Assembly: GCA_002733665.1 (NCBI GenBank)
Contig: NVWM01000030.1
Span: 1-64,000, forward strand
DNA: 64,000 nt
DNA from: Lutibacter sp.
GTDB taxonomy: Bacteria > Bacteroidota > Bacteroidia > Flavobacteriales > Flavobacteriaceae
Direction: 5' to 3'
In this document: piece after piece, positions 18,311-26,194 of the stretch
How positions within the stretch are numbered: the first letter of the stretch is position 1
How the letters are laid out: every line of letters begins with the position of its first letter
Made by a program: the position numbers and the translations under genes
Notes under the pieces: generated by a model
Told to the model about the DNA's origin: nothing
Database searches by the model: none
What the model saw: the letters and a program-made list of their open reading frames with translations, nothing else

Positions 18311-19597
18311 CTACAATCTACCTTGAACTTCTCCAGTTAATATTCCTTTCACATCATAGATTACACCATTATCATTAAGATAATTATTCAAATCTATCTT
18401 TAAAAATTCATTATGTGCAACTGCCAAAACTATTGCATCGTATTTTTCGTTTGGCATTTCACTTAGAGTTTCCAATTTATATTCATGGATAACCTCAGTA
18501 GGATTTGCCCAAGGGTCAAAAATTGATACAGCAGTTCCAAAATCTTTTAAATGATGAATTACATCAACCGCTTTTGTATTTCTAACGTCTGGACAATTCT
18601 CTTTAAATGTAATTCCTAAAACTAATATTTTTGCATTCTTTACTCTAATATCTCTATTTATAAGCAATTTAATAACTTCTGTAGCAATGTATTTGCCCAT
18701 ACTATCATTCATTCTACGTCCTGCCAAAATAATTTCAGGATGATATCCTACTTCTTGTGCTTTTTGTGCTAAATAATATGGATCAACTCCGATACAATGT
18801 CCTCCAACTAATCCTGGCTTAAATGGCAAGAAATTCCACTTCGTTCCTGCTGCCTCTAAAACATCTTGCGTGTTTATGTCTAATAAGTTAAATATTTTTG
18901 CCAATTCGTTTACAAATGCAATATTAATGTCTCGTTGTGAATTTTCAATTACTTTTGCTGCTTCTGCAACTTTAATTGTTGGTGCTAAATGAGTTCCAGC
19001 AGTAATAACTGACGCATATAGATCATCAACTTTTTTTCCTATTTCTTTTGTAGAACCTGAAGTTACCTTCAATATTTTTTCAACAGTATGTTCTTTATCT
19101 CCTGGATTTATTCTTTCTGGAGAATATCCTGCAAAAAAATCTTTATTAAATACCATTCCCGATCTTTCTTCTAAAACCGGAATACATACCTCTTCTGTTG
19201 CTCCAGGATATACTGTTGATTCATACACAACAATATCACCTTTTTTGAGACCCTTTGCTACAGTTTCACTCGCCTTTATTAATGGTGTTAAATCTGGTTT
19301 ATTATTTTCATCTACAGGTGTTGGAACAGTAATAATATAATAGTTACAATCTTTAATATCTTCAATATTGGTAGTACAGTATAAACCTTTATTACTGTTT
19401 GAATTGGCATCAACCAAAACTTTCTGTAACGTATCTTTGTCTACCTCAAGTGTTGCGTCAATTCCTTTGTTTAATTCAGATACTCTATTATTATTAATAT
19501 CAAACCCTACAACCGAATATTTTGTTGCAAATAGTCTTGCCAATGGCAAACCAACATATCCAAGCCCAATAATTGCAATTTTTATTTTTTTATCCAT
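18311..19597 (-). CDS. tviB: UDP-N-acetylglucosamine 6-dehydrogenase (TviB/VipA-like)
   Basis: This 428-residue UDP-sugar dehydrogenase begins IAIIGLGYVGLPLA (residues 8-21). It has the thiohemiacetal-forming Cys268 in GLVGGHCIGVDP and a C-terminal UDP-binding domain. It resembles Salmonella TviB closely over its length, more than UDP-glucose dehydrogenases. It should oxidise UDP-GlcNAc (or UDP-GalNAc) to the uronic acid. The adjacent upstream tviC-like epimerase makes UDP-GalNAcA the likely product. Confidence 0.9.
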   Translation of the reverse strand: MDKKIKIAIIGLGYVGLPLARLFATKYSVVGFDINNNRVSELNKGIDATLEVDKDTLQKVLVDANSNSNKGLYCTTNIEDIKDCNYYIITVPTPVDENNKPDLTPLIKASETVAKGLKKGDIVVYESTVYPGATEEVCIPVLEERSGMVFNKDFFAGYSPERINPGDKEHTVEKILKVTSGSTKEIGKKVDDLYASVITAGTHLAPTIKVAEAAKVIENSQRDINIAFVNELAKIFNLLDINTQDVLEAAGTKWNFLPFKPGLVGGHCIGVDPYYLAQKAQEVGYHPEIILAGRRMNDSMGKYIATEVIKLLINRDIRVKNAKILVLGITFKENCPDVRNTKAVDVIHHLKDFGTAVSIFDPWANPTEVIHEYKLETLSEMPNEKYDAIVLAVAHNEFLKIDLNNYLNDNGVIYDVKGILTGEVQGRL

Positions 19598-19598
19598 T

Positions 19599-20576
19599 TT
19601 ATTTTAAATTATTCCAGTACCATTCTATAGCCTCATCCAATCCTTCTTTGATTGAAAATTTTGGGCTGTAACCTAACAGTTCTTTTGCTTTATCAATAGA
19701 TGCTAAAGAATGTGGAATATCTCCCAATCTTGTAGGTCCATTTTTTATCAATACTTCTTTTATTTTTGAATCATGTTTAGACAAACCTTCTCTTAACATT
19801 AAAACTAATTCATTTAAAGTAGTCCGTTCTCCATAGGCAACATTATAAACTTGATTTAATGCTTTTGAATTTTGTGTACTTAAAGCCAATAAATTCATTT
19901 GAATAACATTATCAATATAGGTGAAATCTCTAGAAAATTCACCATCTCCATTTATAATTGGAGATTCATATTTCATAAACTGCATCACAAATTTCGGGAT
20001 AACAGCTGCATAAGCACCATTTGGATCTTGTTTTCTTCCAAAAACATTAAAATATCTTAAACCAATTACATCTAAGTTATACGTTTTGCTAAAGATTTCT
20101 GCATACAACTCATTAACATATTTTGTAATAGCGTATGGAGATAAAGGCTTACCAATAACATCTTCAACTTTAGGCAATCCTTTTGAATCTCCATAAGTTG
20201 ACGAACTTGCGGCATAAATAAATCGTTGAACATTAGCGTCTCTTGCAGCAACCAACATATTTAAAAACCCTGAAGTATTCACGTCGTTTGTAGTTATTGG
20301 ATCTTTTATTGAACGAGGTACTGACCCTAAAGCTGCTTGATGCAAAACGAAATCTACACCTTCACAAGCCTTATTACAATCTCCCAACTCTCTTATATCT
20401 CCTTCTATTAAATTAAAATTTGGATTGTCTAATAAATGCTCAATATTTTCTTTTTTACCAGTTGAAAAATTATCAAGACATGTAACATTATTATTTAACG
20501 CTAATAACTCCTCGCATAAGTTTGAACCTATAAAACCTGCTCCTCCTGTTACTAAAATGTTTTTTCTTTCAATCAT
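19599..20576 (-). CDS. tviC: UDP-GlcNAc(A) C4-epimerase (TviC/WbpP-like)
   Basis: This extended SDR epimerase of 325 residues starts at the ATG at 20576 (ILVTGGAGFIGSNLCEEL). It has SSSTYGDS near 125, catalytic YAITK near 150 and RYFNVFGRKQDP near 177, the pattern of WbpP/TviC 4-epimerases acting on N-acetylated UDP-sugars. It forms a two-gene unit with tviB (1-bp gap). A TTG six codons upstream (20594) would overlap cysN and is less likely. Confidence 0.9.
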   Translation of the reverse strand: MIERKNILVTGGAGFIGSNLCEELLALNNNVTCLDNFSTGKKENIEHLLDNPNFNLIEGDIRELGDCNKACEGVDFVLHQAALGSVPRSIKDPITTNDVNTSGFLNMLVAARDANVQRFIYAASSSTYGDSKGLPKVEDVIGKPLSPYAITKYVNELYAEIFSKTYNLDVIGLRYFNVFGRKQDPNGAYAAVIPKFVMQFMKYESPIINGDGEFSRDFTYIDNVIQMNLLALSTQNSKALNQVYNVAYGERTTLNELVLMLREGLSKHDSKIKEVLIKNGPTRLGDIPHSLASIDKAKELLGYSPKFSIKEGLDEAIEWYWNNLK

Positions 20577-20586
20577 GTTTTTGCAT

Positions 20587-21840
20587 TTATACAATCATTC
20601 CTGCTGCAACAGTTTCATTTGTTGCATCATCAACAAGGATAATACTTCCCGTCACTCTATTTTCTCTATAAGAATCTACCATTAAAGGTTTTGTTGTTCT
20701 TATTTTTACTTTAGATATATCATTCATCCCAAGTTCTTTATCGTCATTAATCCTTCCTAAAGTATTTATATCTATCTTATAAATCACTTCTTTAATCATT
20801 GCTTTTTGATTGTTTGAAGTGTGCTTAATTGTATATTTTGCTCTAGGTCTTGCCGGAGAATTATTTAACCAACATAACATGACTTCTATATCTTGTGATG
20901 CATCTGGTTTATTGTTTGATCTTACAAGCATATCTCCTCTACTAATGTCAATATCGTCTTCTAAAGTTATTGAAACTGACATAGGAGCATGTGCTTCATC
21001 TAATGATTTTTCAAAAACATCAATACTCTTAATTTTTGAAGTAAATCCTGATGGCATTACTGTAATTTCATCTCCTTTTCTAAAAACACCACTTGCTATT
21101 CTTCCAGCATAACCTCGATAATCTCTGTGAGCTTCACTTTGTGGTCTTAAGACTGTTTGTACAGGAAAACGTGCATCTACTTTATTTATATCGCTACTAA
21201 TATGCATTGTTTCAAGCGTATGCAACATAGGCGCTCCTTGATACCAATCCATGTTTTTTGAACGATTCACAACATTATCTCCTAACAGTGCACTCATTGG
21301 TATATAGCGAACATCTGTAATTAACATTTTAGAAGAAATCTCTTCGAATTGTCTCACAATATTGTTAAAAGTTTCTTCAGAAAAATCGACCAAATCCATT
21401 TTATTCACACAAACTATAACGTGAGGGATTTGTAATAATGATGCAATGAATGCATGACGTTTGGTTTGCTCAATCACTCCATATCTAGCATCAATTAAAA
21501 TTGTTGCCACATTGGCTGTTGAGGCTCCAGTAACCATATTACGTGTGTATTGTATATGTCCTGGAGTATCTGCTATAATAAATTTTCGCTTTGGAGTAGT
21601 AAAATATCTATAAGCAACATCTATTGTAATTCCTTGCTCTCTTTCATCACGCAAACCATCAGTAAACAATGCTAAATCTACACCATCATGCCCTTTTCGT
21701 TTACTTGTATTCTCTATCGCTTTTAACTGATCTTCGAAAATAGATTTTGAATCGTATAACAAACGACCTATTAATGTACTTTTCCCATCATCTACACTCC
21801 CTGCGGTAGTAAATCTTAATAATTGATTATTATCTAACAT
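20587..21840 (-). CDS. cysN: Sulfate adenylyltransferase GTPase subunit
   Basis: This 417-residue translation-factor-like GTPase has GSVDDGKST at 14-22 (P-loop), DTPGH at 91-95 and NKMD at 146-149, followed by two EF-Tu-like beta-barrel domains. With CysD it makes APS from sulfate and ATP, driven by GTP hydrolysis. There is no fused APS kinase; cysC is separate two genes upstream. No sulfite or PAPS reductase genes are nearby, so the cluster appears devoted to sulfation rather than sulfur assimilation. Confidence 0.95.
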   Translation of the reverse strand: MLDNNQLLRFTTAGSVDDGKSTLIGRLLYDSKSIFEDQLKAIENTSKRKGHDGVDLALFTDGLRDEREQGITIDVAYRYFTTPKRKFIIADTPGHIQYTRNMVTGASTANVATILIDARYGVIEQTKRHAFIASLLQIPHVIVCVNKMDLVDFSEETFNNIVRQFEEISSKMLITDVRYIPMSALLGDNVVNRSKNMDWYQGAPMLHTLETMHISSDINKVDARFPVQTVLRPQSEAHRDYRGYAGRIASGVFRKGDEITVMPSGFTSKIKSIDVFEKSLDEAHAPMSVSITLEDDIDISRGDMLVRSNNKPDASQDIEVMLCWLNNSPARPRAKYTIKHTSNNQKAMIKEVIYKIDINTLGRINDDKELGMNDISKVKIRTTKPLMVDSYRENRVTGSIILVDDATNETVAAGMIV

Positions 21841-21851
21841 TGCTTATTCTT

Positions 21852-22757
21852 TTAAAAATATCCTTGTCTTTTCCTGTCTTCCATTGCAGATTCAGAACGT
21901 TTATCATCACTTCTATTTCCTCTTTCTGTTTGGCGCATTCCTGCAACTTCTACAGCTATTTTTTCTAATGTATCTGCTTCTGACTCATCTCCTCCAGTAA
22001 TTGTAATATCCCCTAAAGTTCTGAAGCGAATTTTTTTAGTAACTACTTCCTCATGATCTTCAATAATCAAAAACTCTGAGTTTGGAATCCACGTACCATC
22101 TCTTCTAATAACTTCACGCTCGTGAGCAAAGTATAATGATGGTATCGCTATGTTTTCTCTTTTTATATAATTCCACACATCCATTTCTGTCCAATTGCTT
22201 ATCGGAAATGCTCTAAAATGTTCGCCTTGAAAATGTTTCCCATTAAAAATATTCCACAATTCTGGTCTTTGATTTTTTGGATCCCATTGTCCAAAATCAT
22301 CACGATGTGAAAAAAATCGCTCCTTTGCTCTAGCTTTTTCTTCATCTCTTCTTCCTCCTCCAATAGCACAATCTACTTTGTTTGATTCTATAGCATCTAA
22401 AAGTGTGGTAATTTGAAGTGTATTTCTTGTAGCATTTTTTCCTTTTTCTTCTGCAACTCTACCGTCATCAATAGCTTCTTGAACCGAACCAACAATTAAA
22501 TCTACTCCTAACTCTTTAATTATATCATCCCTAAATTCAATAGTTTCAGGGAAATTATGCCCTGTATCTACGTGCATTAAAGGAAATGGTATTTTTGCTG
22601 GATAAAATGCTTTTTTAGCCAAATGCGTTACTAATATTGAATCTTTCCCTCCTGAAAATAAAATTACTGGATTTTGGAATTGTGCCCAAACTTCACGTAA
22701 AATAAAAATGGCTTCACTTTCTAATTCGTCTAAATAATTTAAATAATATTTACTCAT
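21852..22757 (-). CDS. cysD: Sulfate adenylyltransferase catalytic subunit
   Basis: This 301-residue PP-loop ATP pyrophosphatase has the SGGKDS loop at 35-40 and MHVDTGHNFPE near 62, and a C-terminal region ending in MEDRKRQGYF, as in CysD (about 300 residues). It catalyses APS formation with CysN. It lies 11 bp upstream of cysN and overlaps the 3' end of cysC by 8 bp. Confidence 0.96.
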   Translation of the reverse strand: MSKYYLNYLDELESEAIFILREVWAQFQNPVILFSGGKDSILVTHLAKKAFYPAKIPFPLMHVDTGHNFPETIEFRDDIIKELGVDLIVGSVQEAIDDGRVAEEKGKNATRNTLQITTLLDAIESNKVDCAIGGGRRDEEKARAKERFFSHRDDFGQWDPKNQRPELWNIFNGKHFQGEHFRAFPISNWTEMDVWNYIKRENIAIPSLYFAHEREVIRRDGTWIPNSEFLIIEDHEEVVTKKIRFRTLGDITITGGDESEADTLEKIAVEVAGMRQTERGNRSDDKRSESAMEDRKRQGYF

Positions 22758-23352
22758 TGTTGAGTTGCAATTTAGGTGTTATATAATCTATAATTTGACT
22801 TACTGCCTGTTCTACTGTTTCTTGTTCTGTGTTTATTTTTATATCTGGATTCTCTGGGGCCTCATAAGGTGCTGATATTCCTGTCATATTCTTTATTTCT
22901 CCTTTTCTCGCTTTTTCATACAATCCTTTTACATCTCTACGCTCACATTCTTCTATACTTGTATTAATAAAGACCTCGACAAAGTTACCATCTTTGACTA
23001 TATTTTTAATATTTTCTCTATCTTTTTTATAAGGTGAAACAAATGCTGCAAGAACAACAATTCCTGAATCAATCATCAGATTTGCAATTTCTGCAATTCG
23101 TCGAATATTTTCAGTCCTATCTTCTGGTGTAAAAGTTAAATCACTATTTATACCATTTCTTATATTGTCTCCGTCTAAAATATAAGTTTTTATTCCTTTT
23201 TTATGTAATTTTTGCTCAACAACATTGGCTATAGTTGATTTTCCTGAGCCTGATAAACCTGTGAACCACAATAAAAATGAATTATGTTCATTAAGGTTAT
23301 TTCTATCTGTTTTTGAAATTTGATAATCATGTGGGATTATATTTTCTTTCAT
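22750..23352 (-). CDS. cysC: Adenylylsulfate (APS) kinase
   Basis: This 200-residue kinase has the P-loop GLSGSGKST at 32-40, LDGDNIRNGIN near 60-70 and the lid/substrate region YEKARKGEIKNMTGISAPYE near 145-164. It phosphorylates APS at the 3' position to give PAPS, the donor for the sulfotransferase encoded downstream. It overlaps cysD by 8 bp and the DUF2061 gene by 4 bp. Confidence 0.96.
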   Translation of the reverse strand: MKENIIPHDYQISKTDRNNLNEHNSFLLWFTGLSGSGKSTIANVVEQKLHKKGIKTYILDGDNIRNGINSDLTFTPEDRTENIRRIAEIANLMIDSGIVVLAAFVSPYKKDRENIKNIVKDGNFVEVFINTSIEECERRDVKGLYEKARKGEIKNMTGISAPYEAPENPDIKINTEQETVEQAVSQIIDYITPKLQLNNE

Positions 23353-23813
23353 CCTCCTATTTTTTTTAAGAAAAAGTTTCTGATTTTACCTAACGGTAGT
23401 TTTAACCATAATTTTTCATGTAAGTAATATAGTACAAATTTTGTAAACAACTCAACTAAAGCAATATATAAAGCAATTTCACCAAAACCTTCATTTAAAA
23501 TCAAACCTGAAATAACAAATGTAGTAGTAGTCGCAACTACTCTCCAAGAAATTGTTTTATATAGAATTTCCTTACTTGTTGTTGCCTGTTTCTTCAGGAT
23601 TCTTAACCAAATTCTTTCATGGAAGTAATAAATTGCTAGTTTAAATAAAAATTCTGAAGCACCTATTTTTAACGCATCCTCCAAGCTACATTGACCCATT
23701 AAACTTGTCACTAAAAGCACTACCAAAATAGTATCAGTTAAAGCAACAAATCGCCAAGAAAATCCTTTTAACACGCTACGTAAATGAGATGATTTTTTAT
23801 AGGTTGTCTTCAT
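23349..23813 (-). CDS. DUF2061 membrane protein with two repeated halves
   Basis: This 154-residue membrane protein is made of two similar halves. Each has a (K/S)WR(F/V)VA element, a hydrophobic segment, a second hydrophobic segment and a conserved YYFHE or YYLHE just before RIWLRI or KLWLKL. This is the DUF2061 arrangement, with four likely membrane segments. Its biochemical role is unknown to me. It sits exactly between cysC and cysQ with a 4-bp and a 1-bp overlap, so a role linked to sulfate, PAPS or PAP handling is a reasonable guess from context only. Confidence 0.8.
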   Translation of the reverse strand: MKTTYKKSSHLRSVLKGFSWRFVALTDTILVVLLVTSLMGQCSLEDALKIGASEFLFKLAIYYFHERIWLRILKKQATTSKEILYKTISWRVVATTTTFVISGLILNEGFGEIALYIALVELFTKFVLYYLHEKLWLKLPLGKIRNFFLKKIGG

Positions 23814-24613
23814 TAATTCTTAGAAACTAAAAACCAGGGATTCAAAAGATTTTCTTTGTTATATAGCAACGGCTTATTTGTAACATTAGAAATAACTTCA
23901 ATTCCTGCCGCATTACATATTGCTTGTCCAGCGGCTGTATCCCATTCCATTGTTGGTGCAAATCGTGGATATACATCTGCATTTCCTTCTGCAACTAAAC
24001 AAAACTTTAACGAACTTCCTTTTGAAACAATTTCAACTTCACTGCCATTTTTCTTAAGTTTTTCAACATAATCTAATGTTTCTTGACTCATATGTGAACG
24101 ACTACCAACAACTTCTACAAGGTTAGAACTACCATCTTTTGGCTCAAGAATTTTAGCCTTTTTAATCACCTCATCAATTGGAGTGTTATGAGATTTTAAT
24201 TCTGACTTATATGCTAATTTGTTTTTTACATCTGCAAAATAAATTGTTTTACTTACTGGCACATAAATCACTCCTAAAACTGGTTTTCCATTTGTAATTA
24301 AAGCAATATTCACTGTAAACTCCCCATTGCGTTTGATGAATTCTTTTGTCCCGTCAACAGGATCAACAATCCAACATGTGTCCCATTCTTTTCTCGTAGA
24401 ATAATCTATCTGTTTATTCTCTTCGCTTATAATTGGAATTTCAGTTGGTATTAAAAAAGTATTAATAATGTCGTTTGCATTTTTATCGGCTTGTGTTAAG
24501 GGTGAATTATCTCCCTTAATTTCAATATTAAAATCTTCATTATCATATACTTGCATTACAACCTCTCCTGCTCTTAGAGATGCTTTTATTGCAACACTTA
24601 AATCCTTATTCAT
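23813..24613 (-). CDS. cysQ: 3'(2'),5'-bisphosphate nucleotidase
   Basis: This 266-residue member of the inositol-monophosphatase superfamily has SEENKQ near 60 and DPVDGTKEFIKRNGEFTVN near 84-102 (metal ligands and the CysQ-specific GTKEF). A second metal-ligand region, MEWDTAAGQAI, lies near 220. It hydrolyses PAP to AMP, removing the inhibitory by-product of sulfotransferases. As the first gene of the leftward operon, it would be expressed with all the sulfation genes. Confidence 0.93.
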   Translation of the reverse strand: MNKDLSVAIKASLRAGEVVMQVYDNEDFNIEIKGDNSPLTQADKNANDIINTFLIPTEIPIISEENKQIDYSTRKEWDTCWIVDPVDGTKEFIKRNGEFTVNIALITNGKPVLGVIYVPVSKTIYFADVKNKLAYKSELKSHNTPIDEVIKKAKILEPKDGSSNLVEVVGSRSHMSQETLDYVEKLKKNGSEVEIVSKGSSLKFCLVAEGNADVYPRFAPTMEWDTAAGQAICNAAGIEVISNVTNKPLLYNKENLLNPWFLVSKN

Positions 24614-24784
24614 ACCTCTTTAAATTTTGGCACAATATACAATATAGCCAACTATTTTTAAGTTGTTTAATTAACAAATAGCAAACTATTCTTATCAAGA
24701 ATAAACTTAATAAAAAATCTTAATCCCTTTTATAACATTATAACAATAATAAGTTTTTATATTTGTAAAACTTTCAAATAAATT
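24614..24784. promoter_or_regulatory. Divergent intergenic region: leftward glycan operon and rightward pyrH
   Basis: This 171-bp region lies between the start of cysQ (minus) and pyrH (plus). For pyrH, TATATTTG at 24758-24765 is a clear TAnnTTTG -7 box about 20 bp before the ATG. For the leftward operon the best candidate is a weaker TATATTGT (minus strand, near 24632-24639). A short inverted repeat (TTCTT-atc-AAGAA) lies near 24692-24704. This is the only sizeable promoter region found ahead of the 24-kb operon. Confidence 0.5.
24758..24765 (+). promoter_or_regulatory. -7 box for pyrH-frr
   Basis: TATATTTG matches the Bacteroidota -7 consensus TAnnTTTG and ends 19 bp before the pyrH start codon. 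No convincing TTG -33 element is visible upstream. Confidence 0.55.
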
Positions 24785-25492
24785 ATGGCTTACAAAAGAA
24801 TTTTATTAAAATTAAGTGGTGAAGCGTTAATGGGCGAACGCAATTATGGGATTGACCCAAAACGTTTGGCTGAATATGCTGAAGATATAAAAGAAATTGT
24901 TGCTCAAGGAGTAGAAGTTGCTATAGTTATTGGTGGCGGAAATATCTTCAGAGGTGTTGCTGGAGCTAGCAATGGTATGGATAGAGTTCAAGCAGACTAT
25001 ATGGGAATGTTGGCTACTGTTATTAATGGTCTTGCGTTACAAAGCGCTCTTGAAGATACCGATGTACAAACAAGACTCCAAACTGCCATAAAAATCGAAG
25101 CTATTGCTGAGCCATATATCAAAAGGAAAGCTGTACGACATCTAGAAAAGGGTCGTGTCGTTATTTTTGGTTCTGGTACTGGAAATCCATTTTTTACAAC
25201 TGATTCTGCAGCTGCATTAAGAGCTATTGAAATAAGTGCTGATGTTATTTTAAAAGGAACAAGAGTAGATGGAGTTTATGATTCTGATCCTGAAAAAAAT
25301 AAAGATGCAATAAAATATGATAAAATTTCTTTTGCTGATGTTCTTAAAAAAGGATTGAAAATCATGGATACAACTGCCTTTACATTAAGCCAAGAAAACA
25401 ATTTACCAATAATAGTATTTGACATGAATACTCGTGGAAACTTACTCAAAGTAGTTTTAGGAGAAAATATTGGAACAATTGTTGCTAATTAA
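24785..25492 (+). CDS. pyrH: UMP kinase
   Basis: This 235-residue amino-acid-kinase-fold protein has KLSGEALMG near 9, IGGGNIFRG near 50-58, [16 protein letters not shown] near 130-145 and DGVYDSDP near 161, all typical of bacterial UMP kinase. It phosphorylates UMP to UDP, feeding nucleotide and UDP-sugar pools. It is followed 27 bp later by frr, the usual flavobacterial pair. Confidence 0.97.
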   Translation: MAYKRILLKLSGEALMGERNYGIDPKRLAEYAEDIKEIVAQGVEVAIVIGGGNIFRGVAGASNGMDRVQADYMGMLATVINGLALQSALEDTDVQTRLQTAIKIEAIAEPYIKRKAVRHLEKGRVVIFGSGTGNPFFTTDSAAALRAIEISADVILKGTRVDGVYDSDPEKNKDAIKYDKISFADVLKKGLKIMDTTAFTLSQENNLPIIVFDMNTRGNLLKVVLGENIGTIVAN

Positions 25493-25519
25493 TAATCTGA
25501 AAAGTAAATACATACCATA

Positions 25520-26074
25520 ATGAACGAAGAAATTGATTTTATTATTGACAGCGCGAAAGAGCAAATGGAAAGTGCTATTGCTCATTTAGAAAAAGAATTG
25601 CGTAACATTAGAGCAGGAAAAGCAACTCCATCAATGTTAGCGGGAATTACTGTAGACTATTATGGCTCTCAAACGCCCTTGTCACAAGTAGCTAATGTAA
25701 ATACTCCTGATGCACGCACAATCTCCGTACAACCTTGGGAAAAAGCAATGCTACAAGAAATTGAAAGAGGAATTATGATTGCTAATATTGGCTTTAATCC
25801 AATGAATAATGGTGAAATGATTATTATCAATGTTCCACCATTAACAGAAGAGCGTAGAATACAATTATCAAAGCAAGCAAAAGCAGCTGTCGAACACGAT
25901 AAAGTGAGTATTAGAAATGCACGAAAAGATGCAAATAATGACATTAAGAAAAGTGATGTTTCTGATGATATGAAAAAAAATGCTGAAGCAAGAATTCAAG
26001 ATTTGACAGATACGTTTACAAAAACTACAGATGAGATGTATGCCAAAAAGGAAGTCGATATTATGACTGTTTAA
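25520..26074 (+). CDS. frr: Ribosome recycling factor
   Basis: This 184-residue protein has the family hallmarks LRNIRAGKATPSML near 28-41, DARTISVQPWEK near 65-76, IRNARKDAN near 131, and a C-terminal helical domain. With EF-G it splits post-termination ribosomes. Length matches the family (about 185). A Rho-independent terminator follows at 26123-26147. Confidence 0.97.
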   Translation: MNEEIDFIIDSAKEQMESAIAHLEKELRNIRAGKATPSMLAGITVDYYGSQTPLSQVANVNTPDARTISVQPWEKAMLQEIERGIMIANIGFNPMNNGEMIIINVPPLTEERRIQLSKQAKAAVEHDKVSIRNARKDANNDIKKSDVSDDMKKNAEARIQDLTDTFTKTTDEMYAKKEVDIMTV

Positions 26075-26122
26075 TTTTTAGGTTTATTTAACACTATATG
26101 TTAAACTCTTTACAAAATATTT

Positions 26123-26147
26123 AAATCCGTTATTTACGGATTTTTTT
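26123..26147 (+). terminator. Rho-independent terminator after frr
   Basis: AATCCGT-tattt-ACGGATT forms a 7-bp stem with a 5-nt loop, followed by a run of T residues. It lies about 50 bp after the frr stop codon. A further inverted repeat (TTTAAC...GTTAAA, 26087-26105) lies between them. Confidence 0.75.
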
Positions 26148-26194
26148 ATTGTTACAATTTATGTTACTTGTCGTCTTAAAATGAAACTACTACT

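Noticed and set aside
24614-24784. A riboswitch or attenuator ahead of the sulfation genes
   Set aside because: Only short AT-rich inverted repeats are present and none resembles a known aptamer or a leader terminator for the minus-strand transcript.
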